This document shows, piece after piece, positions 44,836 through 53,593 of a stretch of 64,000 bases of DNA. A program made the position numbers and the translations under genes. Position 1 is the stretch's first letter, and every line of letters begins with the position of its first letter. The stretch covers positions 1 to 64,000 of the forward strand of contig NZ_BIMA01000003.1 of the NCBI RefSeq assembly GCF_004000845.1. Direction: 5' to 3'. Under the pieces are notes generated by a model. The model was not told where the DNA came from and made no database searches. It worked only from the letters and a program-made list of their open reading frames with translations. This stretch comes from Paenibacillus koleovorans NBRC 103111 (GTDB lineage Bacteria > Bacillota > Bacilli > Paenibacillales > NBRC-103111).

Positions 44836-45516
44836 TTAATCTTTAAGGCCGTCAACTTTGTCGAGTGTATCCCGCTGTCCCGCACTCTTGATCTCTTCCA
44901 AGTAGCTGTACAGCGTATACTTCGAAATGTTCAAATATTGGCAAATGCGCTCGCCGCCCTTCTTCACGAGCAGCGCCCCCTTGCGGTCGAGCAGCTCGAC
45001 CATCCGCATCTTGTCTTCCTTGTGCATCACGGCTACCGGCTTGCCGACTTGCCCTTGCGCTTCCTGGATCAGAGCGTCCAGCAGATCGCTGACATTGCTC
45101 ACGAACGTCTCTTTTACCTCCGGCGCCGGTCCCGCCATCGTCATAGAGCGGAGAGTCTGCTCAGCCACGAGCAGGTCGGTGATGTCGGAGTTGATGCAGA
45201 GCGAACCGATCGTCCGACCGCTGCGGTCCTTCATGAAGATCGAGCTGGAGCGCAGCATCCGCCCTTCCTTCGTCTGCGTGATGTAGCCGTACCGGTTGCC
45301 GTTGTCCGCATTGCCGCGCAAAATCTCCAGCCCCAGGTTCGTCCCGGGACCCCCCACCTTGCGGCCGGTAATATGCCCGTTCTCGATCGCTACGATCGTG
45401 CTGTCATATGGGCGAGTCAGGTCGTGCAGCACGACCTCGCAGCTACTGCCGAACTGGATGGCCAAGCCTTTGACCAGATCCTGCAGAAACGGGAGCTCCT
45501 CGCTTATCGTTTCCAT
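44836..45516 (-). CDS. YheO/DauR-like transcriptional regulator (PAS_6 + HTH_22)
   Basis: 226 aa. The N-terminal YheO-type PAS domain has FGSSCEVVLHDL, RSSSIFMKDRSGRTIGSLCIN. The C-terminal HTH reads ERICQYLNISKYTLYSYLEEI. Members such as DauR of P. aeruginosa control D-amino-acid catabolism. Here it lies 15 nt upstream of D-aminoacylase, consistent with control of that operon and of itself. ATG 45516. An inverted repeat upstream at 45594-45629 is a candidate operator. Confidence 0.87.
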   Translation of the reverse strand: METISEELPFLQDLVKGLAIQFGSSCEVVLHDLTRPYDSTIVAIENGHITGRKVGGPGTNLGLEILRGNADNGNRYGYITQTKEGRMLRSSSIFMKDRSGRTIGSLCINSDITDLLVAEQTLRSMTMAGPAPEVKETFVSNVSDLLDALIQEAQGQVGKPVAVMHKEDKMRMVELLDRKGALLVKKGGERICQYLNISKYTLYSYLEEIKSAGQRDTLDKVDGLKD

Positions 45517-45565
45517 GCTGCTAATCCCTGCCTTCCTCCTGTATGATTGCGCCTATTCCTATGAG

Positions 45566-45629
45566 CAGTCTACCACTGGTTGCCCCAGGGTTGTCAAACT
45601 TTTTGTTTGCTTACCAGAAAAAAAGTTTG
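45566..45629 (-). promoter_or_regulatory. Promoter and candidate operator of the D-amino-acid operon
   Basis: On the minus strand a perfect TTGACA begins at 45597; a TAGACT lies 19 bp further (spacing long). Overlapping it is a perfect 10-bp inverted repeat CAAACTTTTT (45594-45603) / AAAAAGTTTG (45620-45629), with GCAAAC also directly repeated inside. It is a good candidate for binding by the YheO-like regulator. Confidence 0.55.
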
Positions 45630-45660
45630 CTATCTATATGTGTCTGTTTCCAAAAAATAA

Positions 45661-45699
45661 TGGCTACCCCAACTCCATCAATCGGTTAGGGATAGCCAT
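45661..45699 (-). terminator. Terminator of the queF-transporter operon
   Basis: Minus-strand stem TGGCTATCCC / GGGGTAGCCA (imperfect middle) followed by TTATTTTTTGG, 71 nt downstream of the transporter stop. Confidence 0.75.
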
Positions 45700-45769
45700 C
45701 CTTCGTTTATCTTCTTCTGAGCAACTTCTCCCCGTTTTGCGGGAAGCCAATTCGGTCTAGCTCCTTATA

Positions 45770-46312
45770 CTACGCCTGCACCGTTTTCTTGTTTCTCGAC
45801 GCAACCTGGATCACGACCGAGCCGAGCAGCTGCATCAGCGTCTTCACGATAATTTGACCGGCGATCGCATAGCCTACCATCTCCCACGGTAAGAAACCCG
45901 CTCCGATCGGGGATAAGCCGATGATGACGAACACGACACTGTCGAGCGCGCCACCTACCAGTCCGCTATATAGCACCTTCAGGGACATCGGCAGCTTGAG
46001 TCTCGTGTAAATCTCGGTATCCGTCGTCTCGGACAACAGGAAGGTCAGCGCGGAAGCGGCCGTAATCCACAGCGTGTCTCCCAGCAAGTAGGAAGTGATC
46101 CCCGAGATCAGCATAGCGGCGCCGATGGCCATGTACGTGTTGCGGCGTCCGATGACGTTTTGCACCAAGTCGCGCAGGATGAAGGTTGCCCCGATCAGGA
46201 ACGAGCCGGCCGGTACGATAAATTTGCCCCACATGAGGGGAGCGGTGTTCGCGGTGATCACATTGGCCAGGACGATGCCCAGCAAGTAAAGTACGATAAT
46301 GGTTTGTTTCAT
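45770..46312 (-). CDS. Queuosine-precursor transporter (YhhQ/VUT family)
   Basis: 180 aa, about five or six membrane helices. Family motifs: IVLANVITANTAPL near the start, FILRDLVQNVIGRR, FLLSETTDTEIYTRLK and GGALDSVVFVIIG. YhhQ-type proteins import preQ0/preQ1. ATG 46312 has GGAGG 10 nt upstream. Downstream of queF (29 nt) under the same riboswitch, so import and reduction of the precursor are coregulated. Confidence 0.88.
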   Translation of the reverse strand: MKQTIIVLYLLGIVLANVITANTAPLMWGKFIVPAGSFLIGATFILRDLVQNVIGRRNTYMAIGAAMLISGITSYLLGDTLWITAASALTFLLSETTDTEIYTRLKLPMSLKVLYSGLVGGALDSVVFVIIGLSPIGAGFLPWEMVGYAIAGQIIVKTLMQLLGSVVIQVASRNKKTVQA

Positions 46313-46341
46313 ATTCTAACGTCCTCCTCGAGTAAAAAAGA

Positions 46342-46872
46342 TTACCGGTTGTCGACTTTCTCCGGGTACAGGTCGTGATTCATCAGCCGGTGCTCGGCCA
46401 TCTGCTCGTATTTCGTGCCGGGACGGCCCCAGTTGCAATAGGGATCGATCGAGATGCCTCCGCGCGGCGTGAACTTGCCCCACACCTCGATATAACGCGG
46501 CTCCATGAGCCCGATCAGGTCGTTCATGATAATGTTCATGCAATCCTCATGGAAATCGCCGTGATTGCGGAAGCTAAACAAGTACAGCTTGAGCGACTTG
46601 CTCTCCACCATCCGGACATCCGGAATGTAAGAGATGTAGATCGTGGCGAAATCGGGCTGCCCGGTCATCGGACAAAGGCTGGTAAACTCCGGACAGTTGA
46701 ACTTGACGAAATAGTCGCGCCCCGGATGTTTGTTGTCGAACGCCTCGAGCACCTCCGGCGCATAGTGAAACGGGTACTTCGTCCCCTGATTGCCTAGCAG
46801 CGTAATGTCTTTCAGCTCGTCCGAGCTGCGGCCGGCTTTTGCTTGTGGGGATTCTGCGTTGTGCGTGGACAT
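46342..46872 (-). CDS. queF: NADPH-dependent 7-cyano-7-deazaguanine (preQ0) reductase
   Basis: 176 aa, unimodular QueF type. Catalytic Cys67 in [12 protein letters not shown] with Asp74, and the QueF motif [21 protein letters not shown] that binds NADPH. It makes preQ1 for queuosine in tRNA. ATG 46872 has AAGGAGGAG 8 nt upstream. queC, queD and queE are not in the window, so preQ0 may come from elsewhere in the genome or from import by the neighbouring transporter. Confidence 0.95.
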   Translation of the reverse strand: MSTHNAESPQAKAGRSSDELKDITLLGNQGTKYPFHYAPEVLEAFDNKHPGRDYFVKFNCPEFTSLCPMTGQPDFATIYISYIPDVRMVESKSLKLYLFSFRNHGDFHEDCMNIIMNDLIGLMEPRYIEVWGKFTPRGGISIDPYCNWGRPGTKYEQMAEHRLMNHDLYPEKVDNR

Positions 46873-46997
46873 CAAAAAATCTCCTCCTTATTTCTGCGTC
46901 AACCTGACCTCGCGGCGGCTGCATGCGCAAAAAGAAGAACGAGATTCTGGAACTGCTCTACCTAAAAACTTAGCGGACATGCGAAAAAAGGGCATCT

Positions 46998-47017
46998 GTT
47001 CAGCCGAATGGCTGGAC
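46998..47017 (-). other. Hairpin in the riboswitch expression platform
   Basis: An 8-bp stem GTCCAGCC / GGCTGAAC (one G-U) with loop ATTC lies 10 nt after the aptamer. A run of six T follows eight nt later on the minus strand. It may be part of a terminator; the alternative fold was not worked out. Confidence 0.4.
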
Positions 47018-47027
47018 CGTGCTTGTC

Positions 47028-47063
47028 GTTAGTTTTTTATAGAGGGAGTTTCCGAACCTCTCC
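47028..47063 (-). ncRNA. PreQ1-I-like riboswitch aptamer
   Basis: On the minus strand: AGAGGTTC, a short loop, CCCTCT, then ATAAAAAACTAA. The P1 stem AGAGG/CCTCT and the A-rich tail match the class I preQ1 aptamer. The usual UAG that pairs with the tail CUA in P2 is absent from the loop (TTCGGAAACT), so P2 must form differently. A short hairpin TCCGGAG/CTCCGGGA lies just 5'. The gene start is about 155 nt downstream. Control of queF and the transporter is strongly implied. Confidence 0.82.
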
Positions 47064-47105
47064 CGGAGCGGACTCCGGATTTTCTTCTTCAATTGTGTCT
47101 CCGCC

Positions 47106-47134
47106 AGCATAGCACACCTCGGCCGATGTGACAA
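47106..47134 (-). promoter_or_regulatory. Sigma-A promoter of the queF operon
   Basis: TTGTCA (47129-47134) and TATGCT (47106-47111) on the minus strand with 17 bp between them, placed about 45 nt 5' of the riboswitch. Confidence 0.7.
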
Positions 47135-47284
47135 TGAAAATGAATTCCATATTGTGTCGGCTACTCCAGTCTTTTTATTGCTAAAGAGCTTGATAGAACC
47201 GTCAACCGACCTCGACACTAACTACAGCATTGCCCGGCACCGAACCAATTTCGCCATTCTCACCGGCACCCGGCGCCTCGAGAG

Positions 47285-47475
47285 AATTAACGTTATGAAA
47301 TCACCTTATTTCCCCGAAACCAACATTCCACGCCAAAATAACGCTACGCCATCATCTTATTTCGCTCCCACGAAGACAAAAGCAGCCGTTTCAAACTAGA
47401 TAACGATGTGCCATCACTTTATTTTCGTCCAACATCGTGTTCGGAGCCAAATAGCGCTGTGAAGTCACCTTATTT
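47285..47475. repeat. Array A: four copies of a 24-bp motif spaced 51-62-51 bp
   Basis: Consensus TARCGNTAYGMMATCAYCTTATTT. Copies start at 47288, 47339, 47401 and 47452. In full copies the ends AAATAA/TTATTT form an inverted repeat. The array lies between the htpG terminator and the queF promoter, outside coding sequence. Spacers are not conserved. Confidence 0.9.
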
Positions 47476-47490
47476 CTCACCGACGGCCAA

Positions 47491-47513
47491 AGGGCCTCCC
47501 AATGGGAAGCCCT
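47491..47513 (-). terminator. Probable terminator of htpG
   Basis: Stem AGGGCTTCCC / GGGAGGCCCT (one mismatch), loop ATT, 20 nt after the htpG stop; only a short TTT follows. Confidence 0.6.
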
Positions 47514-47532
47514 GAAGTAGCGCGCAGCCAAA

Positions 47533-49416
47533 CTAAACCATTACTTTGCAAATATCGTTCGTGAATTCAACCGGATCCTGGATCGGCAAACCCTCGATCA
47601 GCAAAGCCTGGTGGTACAGCAAGCTCGTGTACAGCTTCACCTTCTCGTGATCGCTCGCGAAAGCGTCCTTCAGCGACTGGAACACGGCGTGGTTCACGTT
47701 GATCTCGAGCACCTTGTCCGCCTGAACGTTGCCTGCGTTCGGCATCGCGCGGAGAATTTTCTCCATCTCAATGGACAGCTCGCCCTCGGCGGTGAGGCAC
47801 ACCGGATGCGACTTCAGCCGCTTCGAAGCTTTGACGCTTTTGACTTTGCCTTCCAGTTGCGACTTCATGAACTCGAACAGGTCGTTGTTGCTGGAAGCAT
47901 CGGCATTCTCCGCCTCTTTTTCCTTCTCGTCCGCCTCGATGCCCAAGTCGCCGCTCGACACGTTCTTGAACTCTTTGTCCTTGTAAGACATCAGCATCCG
48001 AATGGCAAACTCGTCGATCTCATCGGTGAAGTACAGCAGCTCATAGCCTTTGTCGGTTACGAGCTCGGTTTGCGGCAGCTTGTCGATCCGCTCGATCGAA
48101 CCGCCGGTCGCGTAGTAGATGTACTTTTGCTCCTCCGGCATTCTCGATACATACTCGTCCAGCGTGACCAGCGCTTTCTCCTTGGAGGAGTTGAACATGA
48201 GCAGGTCTTGCAGGTCGTCCTTGTGGCTGCCGTACTCGCTATACACACCGAACTTCAGCTGGCGCCCGAAAGCCTTGTAGAACGTCTCGTAGTTCTCCCG
48301 CTCGTCCTTCAGCATGCTGAGCAGCGCGCCTTTGATCTTGTTCTTGATGTTCTTCGCGATCAGGTTCAGTTGGCGGTCATGCTGCAGCATCTCGCGCGAG
48401 ATGTTGAGCGACAGGTTCTCGGAGTCGACCATCCCTTTGACGAAGCTGAAATAGTCGGGCAGCAGGCTGGCGCATTTGTTCATGATCAGCACGCCGTTGG
48501 AGTACAGCTCGAGCCCTTTCTCATACTCCTGGGTGTAGTAATCGAAAGGCGTTTTCTCCGGAATAAACAGGATCGCCTGGTACACGACCGCTCCGTCGGC
48601 GCTCACATGAAGATGCTTGAGCGGCTTGTCGAAGCCATAGTGCTTCTCCGCGTAGAACTGCTCGTACGATTCGGGCGTCAGCTCACTCTTGTTCTTGCGC
48701 CAGATCGGCACCATGCTGTTGACGGTCTGCTCTTCCTGCACGCTCTCGAATTCGTTCTCGGTCCCTTCCTTCGGCCGGCTGGTCGAGACCATCATCTTGA
48801 TGGGATAGCGGATAAAGTCCGAATATTTCTTCACAATCGCCTTCAACCGGTACTCGTCGAGGAATTCGTCGTAGTTGTCGTCTTCTGTGTTCGGCTTGAT
48901 GGTCAAATAGATGTCCGTGCCTACTTCGGCTTTCTCGGCGGTATCGATCGTATACCCTTCGGCTCCCGTAGACTCCCACTTGTAGGCTTCGTCGCTGCCC
49001 AACGCTCGGCTGACCACCGTAATCTGATCCGCCACCATAAACGCCGAGTAGAACCCGACGCCGAATTGGCCGATAATGTTGTGCCCTTCTTGCGCTTCGT
49101 TCTCCTTCTTGAAGGCGAGCGAGCCGCTTTTGGCGATAACCCCCAGGTTGTTCTCCAGCTCCTCCTTCGTCATTCCGATGCCGGTATCCGACAAGGTCAA
49201 TATGCGCGAACCTTTGTCAGCCGTAATCTTGACGAAGTAGCTGTCCTTATCGAAAGTCAGGTTCTTGTCGGTCAGAGCCCGATAATAAATTTTGTCGATG
49301 GCGTCGCTGGCGTTGGAGATGAGCTCCCGCAGAAAAATTTCCCGCTGGGTGTAGATGGAGTTGATCATCATTTCCAATAGACGCTTGGATTCCGCTTTGA
49401 ACTGTTTCTTAGCCAC
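47533..49416 (-). CDS. htpG: HSP90-family molecular chaperone HtpG
   Basis: 627 aa, the normal length. The GHKL ATPase domain has [25 protein letters not shown] and [15 protein letters not shown]. The middle domain has [10 protein letters not shown]. The C-terminal dimerisation domain completes the protein, and a charged insert ([17 protein letters not shown]) sits near residue 520. The GTG at 49416 ([14 protein letters not shown]) with AAAGGAG 9 nt upstream gives the standard start; longer in-frame extensions reach into the operator. It is controlled by a sigma-A promoter and CIRCE element just upstream. Confidence 0.96.
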   Translation of the reverse strand: MAKKQFKAESKRLLEMMINSIYTQREIFLRELISNASDAIDKIYYRALTDKNLTFDKDSYFVKITADKGSRILTLSDTGIGMTKEELENNLGVIAKSGSLAFKKENEAQEGHNIIGQFGVGFYSAFMVADQITVVSRALGSDEAYKWESTGAEGYTIDTAEKAEVGTDIYLTIKPNTEDDNYDEFLDEYRLKAIVKKYSDFIRYPIKMMVSTSRPKEGTENEFESVQEEQTVNSMVPIWRKNKSELTPESYEQFYAEKHYGFDKPLKHLHVSADGAVVYQAILFIPEKTPFDYYTQEYEKGLELYSNGVLIMNKCASLLPDYFSFVKGMVDSENLSLNISREMLQHDRQLNLIAKNIKNKIKGALLSMLKDERENYETFYKAFGRQLKFGVYSEYGSHKDDLQDLLMFNSSKEKALVTLDEYVSRMPEEQKYIYYATGGSIERIDKLPQTELVTDKGYELLYFTDEIDEFAIRMLMSYKDKEFKNVSSGDLGIEADEKEKEAENADASSNNDLFEFMKSQLEGKVKSVKASKRLKSHPVCLTAEGELSIEMEKILRAMPNAGNVQADKVLEINVNHAVFQSLKDAFASDHEKVKLYTSLLYHQALLIEGLPIQDPVEFTNDICKVMV

Positions 49417-49463
49417 GAATGCAAACTCCTTTCCGAATGGGGATAAGCGCGGCCGTGTGCGCG

Positions 49464-49490
49464 TTAGCACTCTCTCCAGCCGACTGCTAA
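49464..49490 (-). promoter_or_regulatory. CIRCE operator (HrcA binding site) of htpG
   Basis: TTAGCACTC-N9-GACTGCTAA, one mismatch from the CIRCE consensus TTAGCACTC-N9-GAGTGCTAA. It lies just downstream of the -10 element and 47 nt before the start codon, so it would be in the 5' untranslated region and block transcription when HrcA binds. Confidence 0.88.
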
Positions 49491-49499
49491 TCTACCAAA

Positions 49500-49528
49500 T
49501 TTATATCACTCCTCCCTGTCCATGTCAA
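49500..49528 (-). promoter_or_regulatory. Sigma-A promoter of htpG
   Basis: Perfect TTGACA (49523-49528) and TATAAA (49500-49505) on the minus strand at 17 bp spacing. Confidence 0.85.
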
Positions 49529-49582
49529 GTGATGTCCTTGGGCGAATAGCGCCTGTCCACAAGAAAAAGGTAACGGGGATGG

Positions 49583-50413
49583 CTAGCAGATTAGGGTAAC
49601 GATTTTGCCAGGTGTGCGGCTGTTCTCAGCGGGGTACCCGAGTGAGTTGTTGATGAACCGGCAGCCGTGCCTCACGTAGGAATGGCGTTGGTGTACATGA
49701 CCGGAGCACCAGAGCTTCCCATGGGTAGCAGCGAAAAAATCGGAGCCGTCGAAATAAAAGCAGCCGCTCAGCGGATCGCGGGCGAACATCGCGGAAACGG
49801 AGGACCAGTCCGGGCTTACATGCGTGACGAGCACATCCGAGCTCGCAATGACGCGCTGCAGCCTGGCTTTCTCCTCGCGGAACATCTCAAGCGTGCGCAA
49901 GGGCAGTCCAGTCAGGTATGTGCGGTCATTCATGCGGGTCGACCACGCTTCCAGCACCGACGCCCAGCTCAGACCTAGCACTTGTAGGCTGTATTCGAAG
50001 TCATACCACATGCCGGTGCCGCCAAAACGGATCCCGTCGAGGCTGATTGTGCGGCCTTCGAGGATGTGGACGCCAGACAGAGCGGTCGCCAGCGTCTTCA
50101 TCTGCGTCCATCGGTCGATGGAGGCGGTTTGCGGAGCGCGCTGCATGGCTGCGGCGTCGAGGACGTAGTAGTCGTGGTTGCCCGCCACCACGAGAATATT
50201 CGTATAATAGCGCTTGAACGCTTGCAGCACCTCGTAATTTAATTCATTGTAGTGGCCCAAGTCTCCGGCGATCACAAGCGTGTTCGAGACATCGCCCGGG
50301 AGCAGGCTTCTGACGAAGGCTTCGGCATCGTGCTGCTGTTCTCTGGCGAATCGGCCGGCCGGCTTCAGCCAAAATTCAATATGCAAATCGGAGATCAAAT
50401 CGAACCGCTTCAT
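49583..50413 (-). CDS. Calcineurin-like metallophosphoesterase
   Basis: 276 aa. All metal-site motifs of the family in order: DLISDLHIEF, VIAGDLGHY, VVAGNHDYYV, LVTHVSPDW and SGHVHQR. No signal peptide. Substrate (nucleotide, protein or other phosphoester) unknown. ATG 50413. Monocistronic, between the htpG promoter region and the YdeI-like gene. Confidence 0.9.
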   Translation of the reverse strand: MKRFDLISDLHIEFWLKPAGRFAREQQHDAEAFVRSLLPGDVSNTLVIAGDLGHYNELNYEVLQAFKRYYTNILVVAGNHDYYVLDAAAMQRAPQTASIDRWTQMKTLATALSGVHILEGRTISLDGIRFGGTGMWYDFEYSLQVLGLSWASVLEAWSTRMNDRTYLTGLPLRTLEMFREEKARLQRVIASSDVLVTHVSPDWSSVSAMFARDPLSGCFYFDGSDFFAATHGKLWCSGHVHQRHSYVRHGCRFINNSLGYPAENSRTPGKIVTLIC

Positions 50414-50551
50414 CGTGCATCACCGGGCTTCCCTTCTGTGTTATACAGTGCACTAGGATCAGGTTAGGAGTATGTATTGCTTGCCTAGCCATGTTTTTAA
50501 ACTAGTATACAACAGAGCGGTCATCGTGTGCAGAAATTTCCAGATTGAAAC

Positions 50552-50607
50552 AAAACCAACTTCCGCCTGAATGAAGTAAAGCTGCGCACGGCGGGAAGTT
50601 GGTTTTT
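50552..50607 (-). terminator. Terminator after the YdeI-like gene
   Basis: Stem AAAACCAACTTCCCGCC / GGCGGAAGTTGGTTTT (one bulge), running into TTTT on the minus strand; 25 nt beyond the stop codon. Confidence 0.85.
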
Positions 50608-50632
50608 GTTTGGGTGCGGTGTTCCGCTAAGT

Positions 50633-51079
50633 TTAGGCCTTGCCCGCCTTCAGCTGCTCGATGAACTTCGCGATTCGTTTCAAACGCGTCTCGGCTGTTT
50701 TGGCATCGTCGAGCTGCAAGACGAGCCTCCGCTTGTTGCTGTAGGACAGGCCCTCGAAGAACTTCAGCGCCTCCGGCTCCGCCGACAAGGCGGTCGCGAA
50801 GTCGTCCGGCGCGACGATCTCGCGCGGCTCGTTGTCGAGCTCGATGCCGACCTCGAGCTCGTCCCCCGCGGCCACGCCCGCCGCCGTCCGGTTCGCCGCG
50901 CTCAGCGGCACCCAGTACTGCCCGCCCATGGGCGCCACGGTCGTCCGGTAGCTGTAGCTCCCGATCGTGACCGTCACGGCCGGCCGTTTGCCCGAGTCGA
51001 GCGCCGCCACGACCTCGTCCGGCACCTGAATGCCGGTTGCGGTCTTGCCTTCCAACGTTACAACGCTGCGAAATTTCAT
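50633..51079 (-). CDS. YdeI/OmpD-associated family protein (DUF1905)
   Basis: 148 aa. The N-terminal DUF1905 beta domain (residues 1-85, SVVTLEGKTATGIQVPDEVV, GQYWVPLSAANR) leads to a short C-terminal YdeI-type helix region (LSYSNKRRLVLQLDDAKTAETRLKRIAKFIEQLKAG). E. coli YdeI-like proteins relate to resistance against polymyxin or bacteriocins in some reports; the molecular role is unknown. ATG 51079, AAAGGAGG 9 nt upstream. Confidence 0.85.
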   Translation of the reverse strand: MKFRSVVTLEGKTATGIQVPDEVVAALDSGKRPAVTVTIGSYSYRTTVAPMGGQYWVPLSAANRTAAGVAAGDELEVGIELDNEPREIVAPDDFATALSAEPEALKFFEGLSYSNKRRLVLQLDDAKTAETRLKRIAKFIEQLKAGKA

Positions 51080-51463
51080 ACGCCTGCGCCTCCTTTCTTT
51101 ATAGCTCTATGCTATCTGTTCTGGCGGGAGTTGTACAGTAGGGGGTCGGGGAGGGGAAGCTGTAGAGGAGCTGACCGTGTTCATGGACCGCTACGTGATG
51201 GTGGCCGCGGAGATGATGCGTACGAAGCGTCGCTGGTGCCGCTTTGGCCCGCAGAGTGATCGTTCGCGGCGAACGACCCTTTCGCGGGCTGGCGATCGTG
51301 CGCTAACAAACCTTTTTCCGCTATTCCCGTACCTTTTCCGCTAAGATTCCGGACTTATTTGAGCGGAGAAGCTCGGAGAAGCGGCGGTTGGGTGGAGTTA
51401 GTACGGATTCCGGACTAAGAAGACCCGCCACAGATGACGGGTCTTCGGTCTTGCGCAAGTAAT
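51080..51463. other. Intergenic region with palindrome and terminator, no recognised gene
   Basis: A 17-bp perfect palindrome TCGTTCGC-G-GCGAACGA lies at 51260-51276, and CTTTTCCGCTA occurs twice at about 51308-51342. At 51420-51445 the hairpin AAGACCCG/CGGGTCTT terminates the M20 operon (minus strand). The plus-strand frame from about 51183 (MDRYVMVAAEMMRTKRR) is not recognised and lacks a good ribosome site. Confidence 0.5.
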
Positions 51464-52921
51464 TTAGCCGGCTGGTACGGTGACTGGCACGGAGGCGGGA
51501 GGCTGCACATCGGCAGGCAGCGCGCACACGTATGTCTTCCCGTTGCGCAGCCGGGTGAATTCGTCCTTCGCATTTTCTATAATGCCGTCTTGGTTGTGCA
51601 GCAGGTCGTAGCCGGAGAGCGCCATGATTTTGGCGGCGTGCAGCATGCCCTTCATGCCGAGCGGTGAGCCGTAGGAGGCCGTGGCCTGCCAGGTATGGTT
51701 CGCCACGCCGACCGGGGCGCAGGCGATGCCGACTTGGCCGACCGGCACGATCCAGGAAATGTCGGCGAGGTCGGTGGAGCCGCCGTTGCGGTTGCCGAAC
51801 GGGCCGCGGAAAAACCCTTCCGCCAGCACGTCGTCCGGGTTCGCCCCGAGGTCGGCAAGCCGCCGCCGCGCGCCATTCCGGCTGCCGGCGTCGAGCGTAG
51901 CGACCAGCTCCTGCGCGAGGTGATAATCCTCCTCGCTGTACAGTAGCGGCCCCGCCACCTCCGCTTGCGCGAGCATGAGATCGCCCATCGCCGCGTTCGG
52001 CAGCGTGTCGTAGCACCCGGCCCGCAGCTGCCACGAGACCTGCGTCTCGGTCATCAGTGCCGCGCCTTGTGCGATCTTGAGCAGCCACGCATACAAGCCG
52101 TCCACATGATCGCGGTCAAAGCCGCGCAAGAAATACCAGACGCTCGCTTCATCCGGCACGATGTTCGGCGCCATGCCACCGTTCGTGATCACGTACTGGA
52201 TGCGCGAGCCGTCCACCACATGCTCCCGCATGTAGTTGGCGCCGACGTTCATCAGCTCCACTGCGTCGAGCGCGCTGCGCCCTAGATGAGGCGAACCGCC
52301 GGCATGCGCCGTTTTGCCGCGAAAGTGGAACTCGACCGAAGTCAGCGCCGCGTTGCGATCGTTGATCGTCGAGTTCATGTAGCCGGGATGCCAGGACACG
52401 GCGCAGTCCAAGTCGTGGAACACGCCTTCGCGCGCCATAAACGTTTTGCCGGCCAGCACTTCCTCGGCGGGACAGCCGTAGTAGCGGATCGTGCCCGGCA
52501 GCCCTTCGGCGGCCATCCGCTCCTTGAGCGCCATCACCGCCGCCACCCCGGCGGTGCCGAGCAGGTTGTGCCCGCAGCCGTGGCCCGGTCCGCCCGGCAC
52601 AACGGCGCAACGTTCGGCGTTGCCCGCCTGCTGCGAAAGGCCGGGCAGCGCGTCGAACTCGCCTAACACGCCGATTTTCGGTCCGCCGCCACTACCGCCG
52701 CTACCTCCATCGCCGACCGAGTACTCCGCGACGAAAGCAGTCGCCACGCCGCCAACCTGCGGCCGCACAGCGAAGCCCGCCTCCTGCAGCACCTTCATCT
52801 GTAGGGAAGCAGCAAAGCTCTCCGTATAGGCGAGCTCGGGCCGCTCCCAGATTTGACGGGCTACACCGTAGAAAAGAGGCGCCTGCTCATCCAACCATTG
52901 CACGATAGCCGATTTGCTCAT
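51464..52921 (-). CDS. M20-family amidohydrolase (AbgB-like)
   Basis: 485 aa. Metal/active-site motifs of M20D: GVLGEFDALPGLSQ, GHGCGHNLLGTA, CPAEEVLAGK, AVSWHPG, and the dimerisation domain signature KTAHAGGSPHLGRSALDA. This pattern matches p-aminobenzoyl-glutamate hydrolase subunit B and other aminoacyl amide hydrolases. A Gly-rich insert (GDGGSGGSGGGP) sits near residue 70. ATG 52921 is chosen; longer frames upstream overlap the RraA-like gene. Third gene of an operon with two RraA-like proteins. Confidence 0.88.
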   Translation of the reverse strand: MSKSAIVQWLDEQAPLFYGVARQIWERPELAYTESFAASLQMKVLQEAGFAVRPQVGGVATAFVAEYSVGDGGSGGSGGGPKIGVLGEFDALPGLSQQAGNAERCAVVPGGPGHGCGHNLLGTAGVAAVMALKERMAAEGLPGTIRYYGCPAEEVLAGKTFMAREGVFHDLDCAVSWHPGYMNSTINDRNAALTSVEFHFRGKTAHAGGSPHLGRSALDAVELMNVGANYMREHVVDGSRIQYVITNGGMAPNIVPDEASVWYFLRGFDRDHVDGLYAWLLKIAQGAALMTETQVSWQLRAGCYDTLPNAAMGDLMLAQAEVAGPLLYSEEDYHLAQELVATLDAGSRNGARRRLADLGANPDDVLAEGFFRGPFGNRNGGSTDLADISWIVPVGQVGIACAPVGVANHTWQATASYGSPLGMKGMLHAAKIMALSGYDLLHNQDGIIENAKDEFTRLRNGKTYVCALPADVQPPASVPVTVPAG

Positions 52922-52926
52922 CCCGC

Positions 52927-53559
52927 TCAGCTCCCCGCCTGAACGGCGGAATTCCAGTAGTCGCTGCGCAGTATCACCTCGGCCGCTTCCTTCTCCAGGA
53001 GCGTGGGCAGCAGCTCGTGCGCCTCCTCGGGATTCAGGAAGACGATACCGTTGTCGTCCGCCACAACAAGATCGCCCGGATACACGATGACGCCGCCGAT
53101 CTCGACCGGGACGCGCACGGCGCCGCTGTTCCCTTCCTTGCGGCCGATCTTGGCCGAGATGTGGCGCGCAAAGCAAGGGAACCCGATCGCCTCCATCTCG
53201 ATGACATCCGTCACCGCGCCGTCGACGATCAGCCCCGCCAGGCCCATCCGCATCGACGTGAACGTGCTGATCTCACCCGCGCAAGCGTATGCCGGGCCGT
53301 CGCCGCCGTTCACGACGAGCACATCGCCCGGCTGGGCGAGCTCGTACGCCTTGCTGATCGCGGCCAAATCCCGGCCGGCGATCTGTACGGTGAAGGCGGA
53401 GCCGACAAGCTTCAGCTTGCGGTACACCGGCCGAATCGCCGTATCGGCGAAGCCGTCCTCGCGGACGTGGCCGACCGTCGCCGGATTCGTCTTCCGGTAC
53501 CCTGCTATAAGATCGGGATCCACCCGTTTGAAGTCCGGTCCAACATGAATCATATCCAA
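52927..53559 (-). CDS. RraA-like / HMG-CHA aldolase-family protein (first copy downstream)
   Basis: 210 aa. RraA-fold motifs: GDVLVVNGGDGPAYACAGEI, GLIVDGAVTDVIEM, GVIVYPGDLVVADDNGIVFL. The Arg/Asp metal-site arrangement (G-x-V-x-DGxxRD) reads DGAVTDV, so the Arg of HMG/CHA aldolases is replaced by Thr. Members include aldolases, oxaloacetate decarboxylases and RNase E inhibitor RraA; Bacillota lack that RNase E partner, so enzymatic function is likelier. Stop is 5 nt before the M20 start. Confidence 0.82.
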   Translation of the reverse strand: MDMIHVGPDFKRVDPDLIAGYRKTNPATVGHVREDGFADTAIRPVYRKLKLVGSAFTVQIAGRDLAAISKAYELAQPGDVLVVNGGDGPAYACAGEISTFTSMRMGLAGLIVDGAVTDVIEMEAIGFPCFARHISAKIGRKEGNSGAVRVPVEIGGVIVYPGDLVVADDNGIVFLNPEEAHELLPTLLEKEAAEVILRSDYWNSAVQAGS

Positions 53560-53593
53560 TTCCTCCTCGCCGAAGCCGGCCGAATGTGTTAGC

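Noticed and set aside
47285-47475. CRISPR-like reading of array A (and array B)
   Set aside because: Motif copies are degenerate, intervals alternate 51/62/51, and there are no cas genes; an interspersed repeat family fits better.
47611-49380. A 589-codon plus-strand frame antisense to htpG
   Set aside because: Composition is that of a codon shadow (Val/Leu/Arg/His) with no recognisable family; the opposite strand encodes an unmistakable HSP90.
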